DNA of 64,000 bases from Shinella sp. PSBB067 (lineage in GTDB: Bacteria; Pseudomonadota; Alphaproteobacteria; Rhizobiales; Rhizobiaceae): contig NZ_CP069303.1 of assembly GCF_016839145.1 (NCBI RefSeq), forward strand, positions 2,418,001 through 2,482,000. Reading direction: 5' to 3'. Shown here piece by piece: positions 54,156-62,634 of the stretch. Made by a program: the position numbers and the translations under genes. Position 1 is the stretch's first letter. Each line of letters opens with the position of its first letter. The notes under the pieces were generated by a model. That model worked only from the letters and a program-made list of their open reading frames with translations, did no database searches and was not told the origin of the DNA.

Positions 54156-54605
54156 TCAATGCGGCCGCAGTTTCATTTGCAGAAGGCCGGTCATGATCGC
54201 CGAGGCGGCATAGAACCAGAGGCCCGGCTGCGTGAAGGCGGAGGCCATGCCGCTCGTCTTCGCCGCGACGATGACCAGCGCCACCAGCATCACGTCCATC
54301 ATCGACCATTTTCCGAGCACCGGCAGCAGCCGGGAGAGCAGGCCCGCCGTGTCGCCCGGCCGGGAGGGCGCGGTCGCCTCCAGCGCGATGCCGAACAGCT
54401 TCACGACCGGAAAGACGATGGAAAAGAGCGCGACCAGCACCGCAAGCCCGCCGTTCCCCTGCTGCCAGAGCGAGACGACGACGTCGACCAGCGAGGGCGT
54501 CTCGTCGAAGAAGTAGAGTTTTTCGAACCTTACCAGCGGCAGCACGAGGCCGAAGGCGAGGCTCAGCGCCGAAAGGACGAGAAGGGCGGGAACGACAAGG
54601 ACCAT
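54156..54605 (-). CDS. Paraquat-inducible protein A-family membrane protein
   Basis: A 149-residue membrane protein with four helices (roughly residues 3-25, 50-72, 95-115 and 123-143). VFPVVKLFGIAL, LLPVLGKWSMMDVMLVALVIVAAK and LQMKLRPH are PqiA-family sequences. PqiA proteins belong to lipid-transport (MCE) systems, but this single-module copy has no pqiB next to it, so its role is open. ATG at MVLVVPALL; a longer frame starts in the GNAT control DNA. Confidence 0.85.
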   Translation of the reverse strand: MVLVVPALLVLSALSLAFGLVLPLVRFEKLYFFDETPSLVDVVVSLWQQGNGGLAVLVALFSIVFPVVKLFGIALEATAPSRPGDTAGLLSRLLPVLGKWSMMDVMLVALVIVAAKTSGMASAFTQPGLWFYAASAIMTGLLQMKLRPH

Positions 54606-54746
54606 GGCGGTTTCGCGGTTTCGATTCCCCGTTGCATACCATCGCGGCCGCTTCGATGCAGCACGCACTGTTCACACCGCGCACCTTGCGGGGAACGGCG
54701 GGACGGGAAAGGATGGTCCCGACGCAACGGCAGCAAGGAGCACGCC

Positions 54747-55028
54747 ATGGACATCCTGCACGAGGACAACGGCACGAAGGGCCGCTACTACGCGGTCGTC
54801 GAGGGGCACGAGGCGGAGATGACCTATTCCCGCACGTCGCCGCAGCTCGTGATCGTCGACCACACCGGCGTACCGGATGCGCTGCGCGGCAAGGGCGTCG
54901 GCCAGGCGCTGGCGGCCCATGCCGTGGAAGAGGCCCGCAAGGGCGGCTGGAAGATCATGCCGCTCTGCCCCTTCTTCCGGGCGCAGGCCATGCGCCACAA
55001 GGACTGGCAGGACGTCGTCAATCTCTGA
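54747..55028 (+). CDS. Small GNAT-family N-acetyltransferase
   Basis: A 93-residue protein of the short acetyltransferase group (COG2388 type). The acetyl-CoA loop can be read at VPDALRGKGVGQALAAHAVEEAR, followed by KIMPLCPFFRAQAMRHKDW. The substrate is unknown. An AAGGAG ribosome site lies eight bases before ATG. Divergent from the PqiA-like gene. Confidence 0.88.
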   Translation: MDILHEDNGTKGRYYAVVEGHEAEMTYSRTSPQLVIVDHTGVPDALRGKGVGQALAAHAVEEARKGGWKIMPLCPFFRAQAMRHKDWQDVVNL

Positions 55029-55061
55029 CGCCGGCCTTGCGACAGGGACGCAACAAGCCTT

Positions 55062-55111
55062 GAAAAAACGCGAAGAGCCCTCGTGAGCGGTCTTTCGGCC
55101 GCTCGCGAGGG
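55062..55111 (-). terminator. Strong terminator after fliJ
   Basis: On the minus strand a 13-bp stem with one mismatch (CCCTCGCGAGCGG/CCGCTCACGAGGG) and an 8-base loop is followed, after about ten bases, by a run of six T (55063-55068). The stem alone would also slow plus-strand transcription leaving the GNAT gene. Confidence 0.75.
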
Positions 55112-55132
55112 TTCTTCAGGATGGCACCTGGA

Positions 55133-55483
55133 TCAGGCGCGCATCCGGACCGCGTTGTCGCGCTCTTCCAGCGCCGAAGCCTTGGCGAATTCCGCCTCCG
55201 CCTCTTCCAGTGCCAGTTCGGCCGCATCCTGCTGCACCTTCAGTTCCCTTATGGAGACCTGGAGGTTGTCGGAACGCTGCCGCGCCGCCTTGGCGAAGGT
55301 CGGATAGGCGAAGTGGCCCGGATCGGTGATCCCGGACTTCTTCTCTTCGATGGCGATCTGGCTTTCCAGCTCCTTCGACATCCGTTCGAATTCGGACATC
55401 ATGAGCTGAAGCTGGGCCAGCTGCCGTCTCTTGTCTTTCACCTGAAATTCCTTCAGGCGAACTAGGCTCTCACGCGACTTCAT
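55133..55483 (-). CDS. fliJ: Flagellar export chaperone FliJ
   Basis: A 116-residue, almost fully helical coiled-coil protein (heptads through LKEFQVKDKRRQLAQLQLMMSEF and LEEAEAEFAKASALEERDNA). In alphaproteobacteria the gene at this place next to ctrA is annotated FliJ, the small stalk protein of the flagellar type III export ATPase. MKSRESLVRLKEF is the normal start. No other flagellar gene is in the window, so the name rests on family and position. Confidence 0.8.
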   Translation of the reverse strand: MKSRESLVRLKEFQVKDKRRQLAQLQLMMSEFERMSKELESQIAIEEKKSGITDPGHFAYPTFAKAARQRSDNLQVSIRELKVQQDAAELALEEAEAEFAKASALEERDNAVRMRA

Positions 55484-56012
55484 ACGCAATACTCCCGTGG
55501 ATAGCGAGACCCCGGCATTGGAGCGAAAGGCCGCCGAAAACGCTGGCGAACCTCCCACCCGGCATTCCAAATCAGTACCCGAAGCGCGACGTTCGGCCGC
55601 GCGCCGGAGACCGGCATTCCTCCCGTAACCCGGCAAACCCTGCCGAACCGTGAAAAAATCCAGCGAGATTAATAAAATCCTACCGCTGGTAACCTTTCGT
55701 TTACGGGCATCGTTAATCATAGGCCCGATGATTTAAGGCTCCGTAAATACGATTCGCAAAAAAGAAGGTGGGTCGCATTGCTGAGTCGAAAGAGTCGGTT
55801 AACCGTGTTTCCTAAAGCGAAATCTTAAGAGACACAATTCTGATTCATGTATGAAATCAGGAGTCTGCCTAAAATAATTAACAGATCGATACACCTTGCC
55901 AAAGTGAATCAGGATTTGTTAACCATTTCGTGGCAGCCTCCAAATCAGGCAACGACTGGATCCGTATCGCGTAGGGGGCCAGATACCTTGAGCGGCGGAA
56001 AAGGGGACAGAT
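55484..56012. promoter_or_regulatory. ctrA/fliJ divergent control region with six GANTC sites
   Basis: An AT-rich 529-base space. Six CcrM methylation sites (55751, 55783, 55792, 55842, 55861, 55906) lie within 160 bases. TTAACCAT (55919-55926) is a full CtrA half-site, with further TTAA words at 55799 and 55878. TTGCCA 17 bases before TTAACC makes a promoter whose -10 would overlap the CtrA site. This layout is the known kind for ctrA: methylation-timed and autoregulated. Confidence 0.75.
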
Positions 56013-56714
56013 ATGCGGGTTCTACTCATTGAGGACGATAGCGCCACGGCGCAGAGCATCGAGCTGATGCTGAAGTCCGAAAGTTTTAATGTGTATACCA
56101 CCGACCTCGGCGAGGAAGGTGTCGACCTGGGCAAGTTGTACGATTACGACATCATCTTGCTCGACCTCAACCTCCCCGACATGTCGGGTTACGAGGTTCT
56201 GCGCACGCTGCGCCTTTCCAAGGTCAAGACGCCGATCCTCATCCTCTCCGGCATGGCCGGCATCGAGGACAAGGTGCGCGGCCTCGGCTTCGGCGCCGAC
56301 GACTACATGACGAAGCCGTTCCACAAGGACGAGCTCGTCGCCCGCATCCACGCCATCGTGCGCCGCTCCAAGGGGCATGCCCAGTCGGTCATCTCGACGG
56401 GCGAGCTCATCGTCAACCTCGACGCCAAGACGGTCGAGGTCGGCGGCCAGCGCGTGCACCTGACGGGCAAGGAATACCAGATGCTCGAGCTGCTCTCGCT
56501 GCGCAAGGGCACGACGCTCACCAAGGAAATGTTCCTCAACCACCTCTATGGCGGCATGGACGAGCCGGAACTGAAGATCATCGACGTCTTCATCTGCAAG
56601 CTGCGCAAGAAGCTGGCGAACGCCGCCGGCGGCGCCAACTATATCGAGACGGTCTGGGGTCGCGGCTACGTGCTGCGCGAGCCCGAGGGCGGCGACTATC
56701 TCGAAAGCGCCTGA
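56013..56714 (+). CDS. ctrA: Cell-cycle master regulator CtrA
   Basis: A 233-residue OmpR-class response regulator. Receiver domain residues 1-115 with the acidic pocket IEDD, phosphoacceptor D51 in [17 protein letters not shown] and the switch lysine in [13 protein letters not shown]; then a winged helix ([40 protein letters not shown]). Near-identical to rhizobial CtrA, with the short hydrophobic tail LESA that resembles the ClpXP-recognised end. It controls division, flagella and replication genes. chpT, sciP and a second receiver protein are its neighbours. Confidence 0.97.
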   Translation: MRVLLIEDDSATAQSIELMLKSESFNVYTTDLGEEGVDLGKLYDYDIILLDLNLPDMSGYEVLRTLRLSKVKTPILILSGMAGIEDKVRGLGFGADDYMTKPFHKDELVARIHAIVRRSKGHAQSVISTGELIVNLDAKTVEVGGQRVHLTGKEYQMLELLSLRKGTTLTKEMFLNHLYGGMDEPELKIIDVFICKLRKKLANAAGGANYIETVWGRGYVLREPEGGDYLESA

Positions 56715-56741
56715 CGGCACCCTCCCCGCTCCCGCATTCGA

Positions 56742-56764
56742 CCCGCCGCTCGCCGGCGGGTTTT
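56742..56764 (+). terminator. Intrinsic terminator after ctrA
   Basis: CCCGCC and GGCGGG pair around a seven-base loop, followed directly by TTTTCTTTT. It lies 28 bases past the ctrA stop. Confidence 0.85.
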
Positions 56765-56809
56765 CTTTTGCGCCGATGCCGGAGCTTCCATGGCACCGGC
56801 GAAATAAAC

Positions 56810-56845
56810 AAAAAGCGGCCGCTCCCGAGGGAGCCGGCCGCTTTT
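56810..56845. terminator. Bidirectional hairpin terminator
   Basis: AGCGGCCG and CGGCCGCT type arms with an inner CTCC/GGAG stem form a long hairpin, flanked by AAAAA on the left and TTTT on the right. It closes the minus-strand response regulator gene and backs up the ctrA terminator. Confidence 0.75.
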
Positions 56846-56867
56846 GCTTTGGCTATGGGCGATCGCT

Positions 56868-57230
56868 TCAGGCGGCGATCGAGAGATTGCCGAAGACCTG
56901 GGTAAGGATCTTGCGGTCGAACGGCTTCAGCAGGAAGTCGTCCGCGCCGGCGCGCTTGCCCATCATCATCTTCTTGAGGTCGGCCTCGACGACGCAATAG
57001 TAGATGCGCACCGACTTGCCCTGCGGCAGGTTGCGGATATTGCCGATCAGTTCGAGAGCGCCGTCCATGGTGGAATCGACGATCAGGATGTTGGGCAGTT
57101 CCGCCTCGCAGCGCACCAGCGCCTCGAGCGAACTCGAGGCTTCCAGCACGAGGAAATCGAAACCGGAAAGAATACGCTTGCCGACCTTCCGGACGACATC
57201 GGAACCGTCGGCGATCATCAACCGCTGCAT
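56868..57230 (-). CDS. Single-domain response regulator next to chpT
   Basis: A 120-residue receiver with no output domain. Phosphoacceptor D52 in NILIVDSTMDG and the switch lysine in DDFLLKPFDRK are present. In the first acidic pocket the sequence is LMIADGSD, so one of the two usual Asp/Glu residues that hold magnesium is glycine. It lies between ctrA and chpT, as in Sinorhizobium. Whether it takes phosphate from ChpT, as CpdR does, is not shown. Confidence 0.85.
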   Translation of the reverse strand: MQRLMIADGSDVVRKVGKRILSGFDFLVLEASSSLEALVRCEAELPNILIVDSTMDGALELIGNIRNLPQGKSVRIYYCVVEADLKKMMMGKRAGADDFLLKPFDRKILTQVFGNLSIAA

Positions 57231-57348
57231 TAGCTGCTCCTAGGGTCTCCCGTCCGCTGAACGGGAACGATACAGCCTGCAACTCTACCGGCGCCTGGCA
57301 AACAAAGCGTTAGCGGCCATGGTTAACGGCCCACGGCCGCCAGCAATC

Positions 57349-58002
57349 TCATTCGGATGCCGCAACCGTGCGCGCGCTGAAGACGATCTCTTCCGGGTTG
57401 ACCTCGACATCCAGCTCCATGCCGGCCTCGTCGGCGAGCAGCACGGTGTAGTAGGGCTGGATGGAATGGGCATCGACCGCCTCTTCCGGCGTGCCGGACA
57501 GGATTTCCGTGAACTTCGGCGGCACCCGCAGCATGCGCCCCTTCACGGCCAGCTTGAACACCGCGTCGAATTCCGGGTTTTCCAGCGTCACGTCGATCGA
57601 GCCGCCGCGCGGAATGGCGCCGTAGGCGACGAGGAACAGGTTGAGCAGCAGCTTGACCCGGTTCTTCGCGACGATGGCGCGCGGGCCGGACCAGGTGATC
57701 TCCGTCTTCTTCTCGGCGGCGGCGAAATCGCGCGCGGCCTTTTCCGCCTCGCCCGTATCGATGGACGCGCCGACGGAGCCGGAAGCACCGAAGGCGAGGC
57801 GTGCGAACTTCAGCCGGACCGACGCATTCAGCGCGCTGGTGCGGATGAGGTCCATGGCCTCGGCATCGGCCCCGCCCTCGTCGAGCAGTTCGAGGCCGTT
57901 GTTGATCGCCCCGACCGGCGAGATGACGTCATGGCAGACGCGGCTGCACAAAAGCGCTGCCAGATCGGGACCGGTCAGCGTGAGGTTCGGATTTTTCGCC
58001 AT
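57349..58002 (-). CDS. chpT: Histidine phosphotransferase ChpT
   Basis: A 217-residue protein with the ChpT fold: a helical hairpin carrying the phosphorylated His24 in CSRVCHDVISPVGAINNGLELL and a degenerate kinase-like domain without ATP-binding motifs. It passes phosphate from the hybrid kinase CckA to CtrA and CpdR. 118 bases separate it from the receiver gene downstream. Its upstream space is shared with eipA and has a CtrA-like box. Confidence 0.95.
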   Translation of the reverse strand: MAKNPNLTLTGPDLAALLCSRVCHDVISPVGAINNGLELLDEGGADAEAMDLIRTSALNASVRLKFARLAFGASGSVGASIDTGEAEKAARDFAAAEKKTEITWSGPRAIVAKNRVKLLLNLFLVAYGAIPRGGSIDVTLENPEFDAVFKLAVKGRMLRVPPKFTEILSGTPEEAVDAHSIQPYYTVLLADEAGMELDVEVNPEEIVFSARTVAASE

Positions 58003-58146
58003 AAAATTCTCCCAGATCCACGCATTCGTTCATCGCGGGACGCCTTTCGCAAGGCGCACGCGGGCACATTCCGCGCGACGCATAGCACGCCGAAATTGCG
58101 CGAGGCGTGCTCGATTTCAAGACAGCCATAATGACACCACATTTGG

Positions 58147-58161
58147 TAAACCGATTGTTAA
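58147..58161. promoter_or_regulatory. CtrA-like box between chpT and eipA
   Basis: TAAA-N7-TTAA (58147-58161), reading on the other strand as TTAA-N7-TTTA, differs by one base from the CtrA consensus. It is about 60 bases upstream of the eipA start. Confidence 0.55.
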
Positions 58162-58222
58162 GACCATCGGGTCAAATTGCTGCATGGAACGGGGCCGAGA
58201 CATCAAGGAAGGCGAACGGGAC

Positions 58223-58801
58223 ATGGGTATTTCAAATCTGGTCACGAAGGCATTCGCGGTCGTTGCGGCGGCTTGCATGACCTTCCTGCTTGCCTTGCCG
58301 GCCGCCGCGCAGCAAAGCAGCCAATATTCCATGCAGGAGATCGTCGACGCCGGCCACGGCTTCTTCGGCGAAACGTCCGGCGGCCTTGCCAAGCTGGTCG
58401 AGCGCGCCTTCGAATCCTACGGCCTGCCGAACGGCTACATCCTCGGCCAGGAGGGCTCGGGCGCCTTCGTCGCCGGCCTGACCTACGGCGAAGGCACGCT
58501 CAACACCAAGAATGCCGGCCAGCACTCGGTCTTCTGGCAGGGCCCCTCCCTCGGCCTCGACTGGGGCGGCCAGGGCAGCCGCACCATGATGCTCGTCTAC
58601 AATCTGCCCGACGTCAATGCGCTCTTCACCCGTTTCGGCGGCGTCTCCGGCTCGGTCTACGTGATCGCCGGCCTCGGCATGCAGGTCAATGTCAACAACG
58701 ACATCGTGCTCGTGCCGATCCGCACCGGCGTCGGCGCCCGCATCGGCATCAGCGCCGGCTACCTCAAGCTGACGCGCCAGCCGACCTGGAATCCCTTCTG
58801 A
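58223..58801 (+). CDS. eipA: Envelope integrity protein EipA (DUF1134)
   Basis: A 192-residue periplasmic DUF1134 protein with a signal peptide (MGISNLVTKAFAVVAAACMT to AAA) and the domain TSGGLAKLVERAFESYGLPNGY through VPIRTGVGARIGISAGYLKLT. In Brucella EipA helps keep the cell envelope sound and is under CtrA control; the CtrA-like box upstream fits that. An in-frame ATG 13 codons earlier is possible but adds charged residues before the signal peptide. Confidence 0.88.
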   Translation: MGISNLVTKAFAVVAAACMTFLLALPAAAQQSSQYSMQEIVDAGHGFFGETSGGLAKLVERAFESYGLPNGYILGQEGSGAFVAGLTYGEGTLNTKNAGQHSVFWQGPSLGLDWGGQGSRTMMLVYNLPDVNALFTRFGGVSGSVYVIAGLGMQVNVNNDIVLVPIRTGVGARIGISAGYLKLTRQPTWNPF

Positions 58802-58918
58802 ACGAATGAAACCGGCGCCCCGTCCGTCTGACGACCGGGCGTCGATTTCGCAGGCGCGCCCCCTGTGCAAGCCGGAACGAGCCGCTATAGTGCGCTCGTT
58901 CGGGACCCGTTTTGGGCC

Positions 58919-60092
58919 ATGTTTGGAACGAGTGGATCCGTGATCGAGTACGCCCTTCTCTTCGCGCTCGGCTTTCTCGCCGCCACGCTTGCCGGCCTGC
59001 TCGTCGCGCCGGCCATCCAGAAACGAATCGTCAGGTTCACCGAGGCGCGGATGCGCGCCACCATGCCGCTGAGCCCGCAGGAAGTGCGCGCGCAGAAGGA
59101 CATGGCGCGCGCCGCCTATGCGGCCGAAAACGCCCGCCTCTCCCAGAACGTCAGGCGCGAACGTGAAAAGCTCACGCTCGAAATGGTGCGGAACGAGAAG
59201 CTGATGGCCGCGGCCGGCGCGATCGGCACGGAGAATGCCGAACTCCACGCGCAGATCGCCGACATGAACATCGAAGCCGGCGACATGCGCTCGACGCTGC
59301 GGCGCGAGGAAATGAAGAGCGAGCAACTGAAAAGCGCCCTCTCCGCCGCCGACCGCGAGATTCGCGCGCGGACGGCCGAGATCGACACGCTGCAGAACAG
59401 CATCGATCATCTGCACGCCGAGATCGACAACATGAAGATAGACCTCGCCACCCGCGACACGGCGATGGAGAACCTGCAGAGCCGCATCGGCAACCTGAAG
59501 GACGAGCGCGACAGGCTGCGCGAAGAAGCCAGGACCGCCATCGAGAAGGCCAAGTCGCTCGAAGTCCGCCTGTCGCGCGAGGAAGGCCGCGTGCGGCAGC
59601 TCGAGGCGAAGCTGACGCGCGAGGTGGCCGGCAGCGCCGACAAGGACAACGCGATCGAGCGGCGCATCGCGGAAATCAACCGCCTTCGGGAAAAAGTGAA
59701 GACGCTGACGACGGAAAGCAAGGAAGCGGTGAAGGCAAGCCGCTCCACCGGGCTCGCCCGGTCCATCGCGGCAAGCCGCATTTCCAGCCGCCGGACGGAG
59801 AAGATGCAGCCCGCCCCCCCCGATCGACATCGCCGCGCTGGAGGACGAGGCACGCAACCAGGGCACCGCGCTGACGGAGCGCCTCCTTGCGGCAAGGTCC
59901 GACGCCAACGACCCGGCGCTGCGCGAGGAAATGGCCGATCTTGCCAGCAAGATGATCGTGCTGACCGCCGCGCGCGAGGGCGCAAGTTCCCCCGTGCACG
60001 ATCTCATCGCCACCATCGACCCTGACCTCGACGGCGACGAGCACAGCCTTGCCCGGCGGGTGCGCGAACGGATCGGCCGCGACGAGAGCTAG
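58919..60092 (+). pseudogene. Coiled-coil membrane protein gene, frameshifted at a C8 run
   Basis: The first frame encodes one membrane helix (VIEYALLFALGFLAATLAGLL) and then a coiled coil of about 260 residues rich in Glu, Arg and Leu. At 59814-59821 there are eight C; removing one C joins it to IDIAALEDEARNQGTALTER and continues to RERIGRDES with a stop at 60092, giving a protein of about 390 residues. As written, the frame drifts to an Arg-rich non-coding tail ending at 60025. It could be a sequencing error, a mutation or slippage. The protein family is not known to me. The corrected end overlaps the convergent methyltransferase gene by four bases. Confidence 0.8.
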
Positions 60093-60919
60093 GCCACCCG
60101 CCCCATCGCAAGCGCAATCTGGTAGAGCGCGATGCCGCTCGCCGTCGCCACGTTGAGGCTGTCGAGCCCCGGGCGCTGCGGGATGCGGGCCGTGCGGAAG
60201 GAGGACAGGATCGTCTCCGGCAGCCCCTCGCCTTCCGTTCCCAGCACGAGCGCGATGCGCCGCGCCGCCGGAATGGCCGCGACGGGCACCGCGCCGCGCG
60301 GCGAAAGCCCCCATATCTCGAAACCCGCCGCCGCCAGGTCGCGCAGCATGGCTTCGGAGTTGCGCCCCCGCGCGAACGGCACGGTCAGAACGGAGCCGAC
60401 CGACACCCGGATCGCCTTCCGGTAGAGCGGATCGCACGACGTTTCGTCGAGAAACACCGCGTCGGCGCCAAAGGCCGCGGCATTGCGGAAGATGGAGCCG
60501 GCATTGTCATGGTTGGAAAGGCCGCAGCCGGCCAGCACCAGGCTCGTCTCCGGCAGGCGGCCGAGGAGCGATGCACCGATCTCGGCCGCCGGCCTGCGCC
60601 CGAGCGCCAGCACGCCGCGATGCATGTGGAAGCCGGCAATCGCATCGAAGACCGCCTGCGCGGCGACGTAGACCGGCACGCTCGGCGGAAAGGCGGCGAG
60701 GACCTCGCCCATCCCGGCGAGACGGTTTTCCAGAAGCAGGATGGCCTCGGCGGCAAAGCCGTTGGCGCGGGCCTGGGCCTGCCCGAGCATGCGCAGCACC
60801 ACCGTGCCCTCGGCGACGAATAGCCCGTCGCGGCCCGTCAGGTCCCGCTCGCGGATCGAGACGAAGCCGGCAATGCGCGGATCGCCGGGATCGTCGATGC
60901 GGACCGGTTGCGCCGCCAC
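60089..60919 (-). CDS. TrmH/SpoU-family RNA 2'-O-methyltransferase
   Basis: A 276-residue SPOUT methyltransferase. The knot motifs are AGCGLSNHDNAGSIFRNAAAFG (motif 1), ALVLGTEGEGLP (motif 2) and IPQRPGLDSLNVATASGIALY (motif 3). An N-terminal RNA-binding L30e-like part precedes them. It methylates a ribose in rRNA or tRNA; which one cannot be told. Confidence 0.9.
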   Translation of the reverse strand: MAAQPVRIDDPGDPRIAGFVSIRERDLTGRDGLFVAEGTVVLRMLGQAQARANGFAAEAILLLENRLAGMGEVLAAFPPSVPVYVAAQAVFDAIAGFHMHRGVLALGRRPAAEIGASLLGRLPETSLVLAGCGLSNHDNAGSIFRNAAAFGADAVFLDETSCDPLYRKAIRVSVGSVLTVPFARGRNSEAMLRDLAAAGFEIWGLSPRGAVPVAAIPAARRIALVLGTEGEGLPETILSSFRTARIPQRPGLDSLNVATASGIALYQIALAMGRVA

Positions 60920-60925
60920 GCCGGA

Positions 60926-61315
60926 TCAGTTCCCCGGAACGTCGATTTCGGCGACGACCCGCCCGGCGGCGATGTCGAAGAGGAAGGCCTTGCGCGCACC
61001 GTCGGCCATCGCGCCGTAGAACAGGATCTGCCCGGCGGAGTGCGACACGGCCGAAACGGCAAAGCCGGCCGGCAGCGTGGCGGTCGCCTTGGCGGGCGCG
61101 TCGCTCGGCACGGACAGACCGCCCGAGGTCGCCACCGCTTCCGGCTTGCCATCCCGGTTGCTGATCTTATAGACAATGGCCGCAAGGACCGCCATGAACA
61201 TCAAAAGCATGATGCCGCCCGAAACGAGTTGCAGGCGCATCATCTTGCGGCGCACATTCTCCATCACCGGATCGAGCGGCTTGTCTTCCTGATCGTCGTT
61301 TTCGATATTGGACAT
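60926..61315 (-). CDS. Small single-pass membrane protein, unknown
   Basis: A 129-residue protein: acidic N-terminus (MSNIENDDQEDKPLDPVMEN), one membrane helix near residues 30-50 (LVSGGIMLLMFMAVLAAIVY) and a C-terminal beta-rich part (QILFYGAMADGARKAFLFDI). Start MSNIEND is next to the divergent rluD start. Six bases separate its stop from the methyltransferase gene, so the two are co-transcribed. Function unknown. Confidence 0.82.
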   Translation of the reverse strand: MSNIENDDQEDKPLDPVMENVRRKMMRLQLVSGGIMLLMFMAVLAAIVYKISNRDGKPEAVATSGGLSVPSDAPAKATATLPAGFAVSAVSHSAGQILFYGAMADGARKAFLFDIAAGRVVAEIDVPGN

Positions 61316-61334
61316 GTCGGGCGCCCTTCCGGCA

Positions 61335-62396
61335 ATGAGCATAAGTGAAACGATGACCGACCCCTTTAAAGAAGCCGAAGCCACAAGAAAAGTCCTGACC
61401 GTGCCTGAAGACGCCGAAGGGCGCATCGATGCCTGGCTCGCCGCCACGCTCGCCGGCGATTATTCGCGCAGCCGCATCAAGGCGCTGATCGAGGAGGGCG
61501 CGGCCCTCGTCAACGGCGCTGTCATGATCGAGCCGAAGCGCAAGGTGCATCCCGGCGACGTCGTCGAATTCACCATGCCCGCCCCGCGCGACCCGGAGCC
61601 GAAGGGCGAGGACATCCCGCTCGACGTGCTCTATGAGGACGCCGACCTGATCGTCCTCGTCAAGCCAGCCGGCCTCGTCGTGCATCCCGCCGTCGGCAAC
61701 TGGACGGGCACGCTCGTCAACGCCCTCATCCACCATTGCGGGGAAAGCCTTTCCGGCATCGGCGGCGTGCGCCGCCCCGGCATCGTTCACCGGCTCGACA
61801 AGGAGACGAGCGGCGTCATGGTCGTCGCCAAGAACGACGCGGCCCACCGCCACCTCTCCGACCAGTTCGCAGACCACGGCCGCACCGGCCCGTTGGAACG
61901 CGCCTACCAGGCCATCGTCTGGGGCCGCCCGCGCCAGATCAAGGGCACGATCGACGCCCCGCTCGGCCGCGGCGCCGACCGCACGAAGCGGGCCGTCAAG
62001 CGCGAGGACGCGGACGACGCCCGCGAGGCGATCACCCATTACGAGGTGGTGGAGCGCTACGGCGAGACCGAGGACGGCACGAGCCTCGCCTCGCTGGTCG
62101 AATGCCATCTGGAAACCGGCCGCACGCACCAGATCCGCGTGCACATGGCCCATATCGGCCATCCGCTGATCGGCGACCCGGAATATGGCGCGGCCTTCAA
62201 GACCAAGGCGAACCGCCTGCCGGACGAGGCACGCAAGGTGGTGAACGGCTTCCGGCGCCAGGCGCTGCACGCCTTCCTGCTGCAGTTCGAGCATCCCTCG
62301 ACCGGCGAGACCATGCATTTCGAGGCACCGCCGCCGGAAGACCTGGAGCGCCTGATCGGGGCGCTGCGCACCATGGATGAGGCGCAGAACCCTTGA
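61335..62396 (+). CDS. 23S rRNA pseudouridine synthase RluD-type
   Basis: A pseudouridine synthase of the RluA/RluD family (353 residues from the first suitable ATG, 347 from the one at 61353). An S4 RNA-binding domain (GRIDAWLAATLAGDYSRSRIKALIEEGAALVNG) precedes the catalytic domain with IVHRLDKETSGVMVVAK, whose Asp is the nucleophile, and LETGRTHQIRVHMAHIGHPLIGD. RluD modifies helix 69 of 23S rRNA. The start is uncertain because neither ATG has a clear ribosome site. No regulatory space from the divergent gene. Confidence 0.88.
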   Translation: MSISETMTDPFKEAEATRKVLTVPEDAEGRIDAWLAATLAGDYSRSRIKALIEEGAALVNGAVMIEPKRKVHPGDVVEFTMPAPRDPEPKGEDIPLDVLYEDADLIVLVKPAGLVVHPAVGNWTGTLVNALIHHCGESLSGIGGVRRPGIVHRLDKETSGVMVVAKNDAAHRHLSDQFADHGRTGPLERAYQAIVWGRPRQIKGTIDAPLGRGADRTKRAVKREDADDAREAITHYEVVERYGETEDGTSLASLVECHLETGRTHQIRVHMAHIGHPLIGDPEYGAAFKTKANRLPDEARKVVNGFRRQALHAFLLQFEHPSTGETMHFEAPPPEDLERLIGALRTMDEAQNP

Positions 62397-62482
62397 TTTC
62401 CCGGCGCAGGACCCCATCTTGGGGATGTGCCGCATTATCCTTTCCCTGCCCGCCTTCACGCAGCCGTGAAGGCCCGCGGCGT

Positions 62483-62511
62483 CTTGAAACATTGTTTCGC
62501 CATACCTATCT
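62483..62511 (+). promoter_or_regulatory. Heat-shock-type promoter of rpoH
   Basis: CTTGAAA (62483-62489) and CCTATCT (62505-62511), 15 bases apart, resemble the sigma-32 consensus CTTGAAA-N11-16-CCCATNT. It is about 120 bases before rpoH, which would mean self-activation. It could also be read as a weak sigma-70 promoter. Confidence 0.5.
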
Positions 62512-62634
62512 GTAGGATCGGTGGGGTCGCCATGACCCACGGGGAGCATGGTCGCTGACGGGGATCCGGTCTTCGGGATCAAGCTCCGTACCGAGGCTTG
62601 CCGGAATGGAAGCCGTTTCAGAAAGGGGTGCTGA

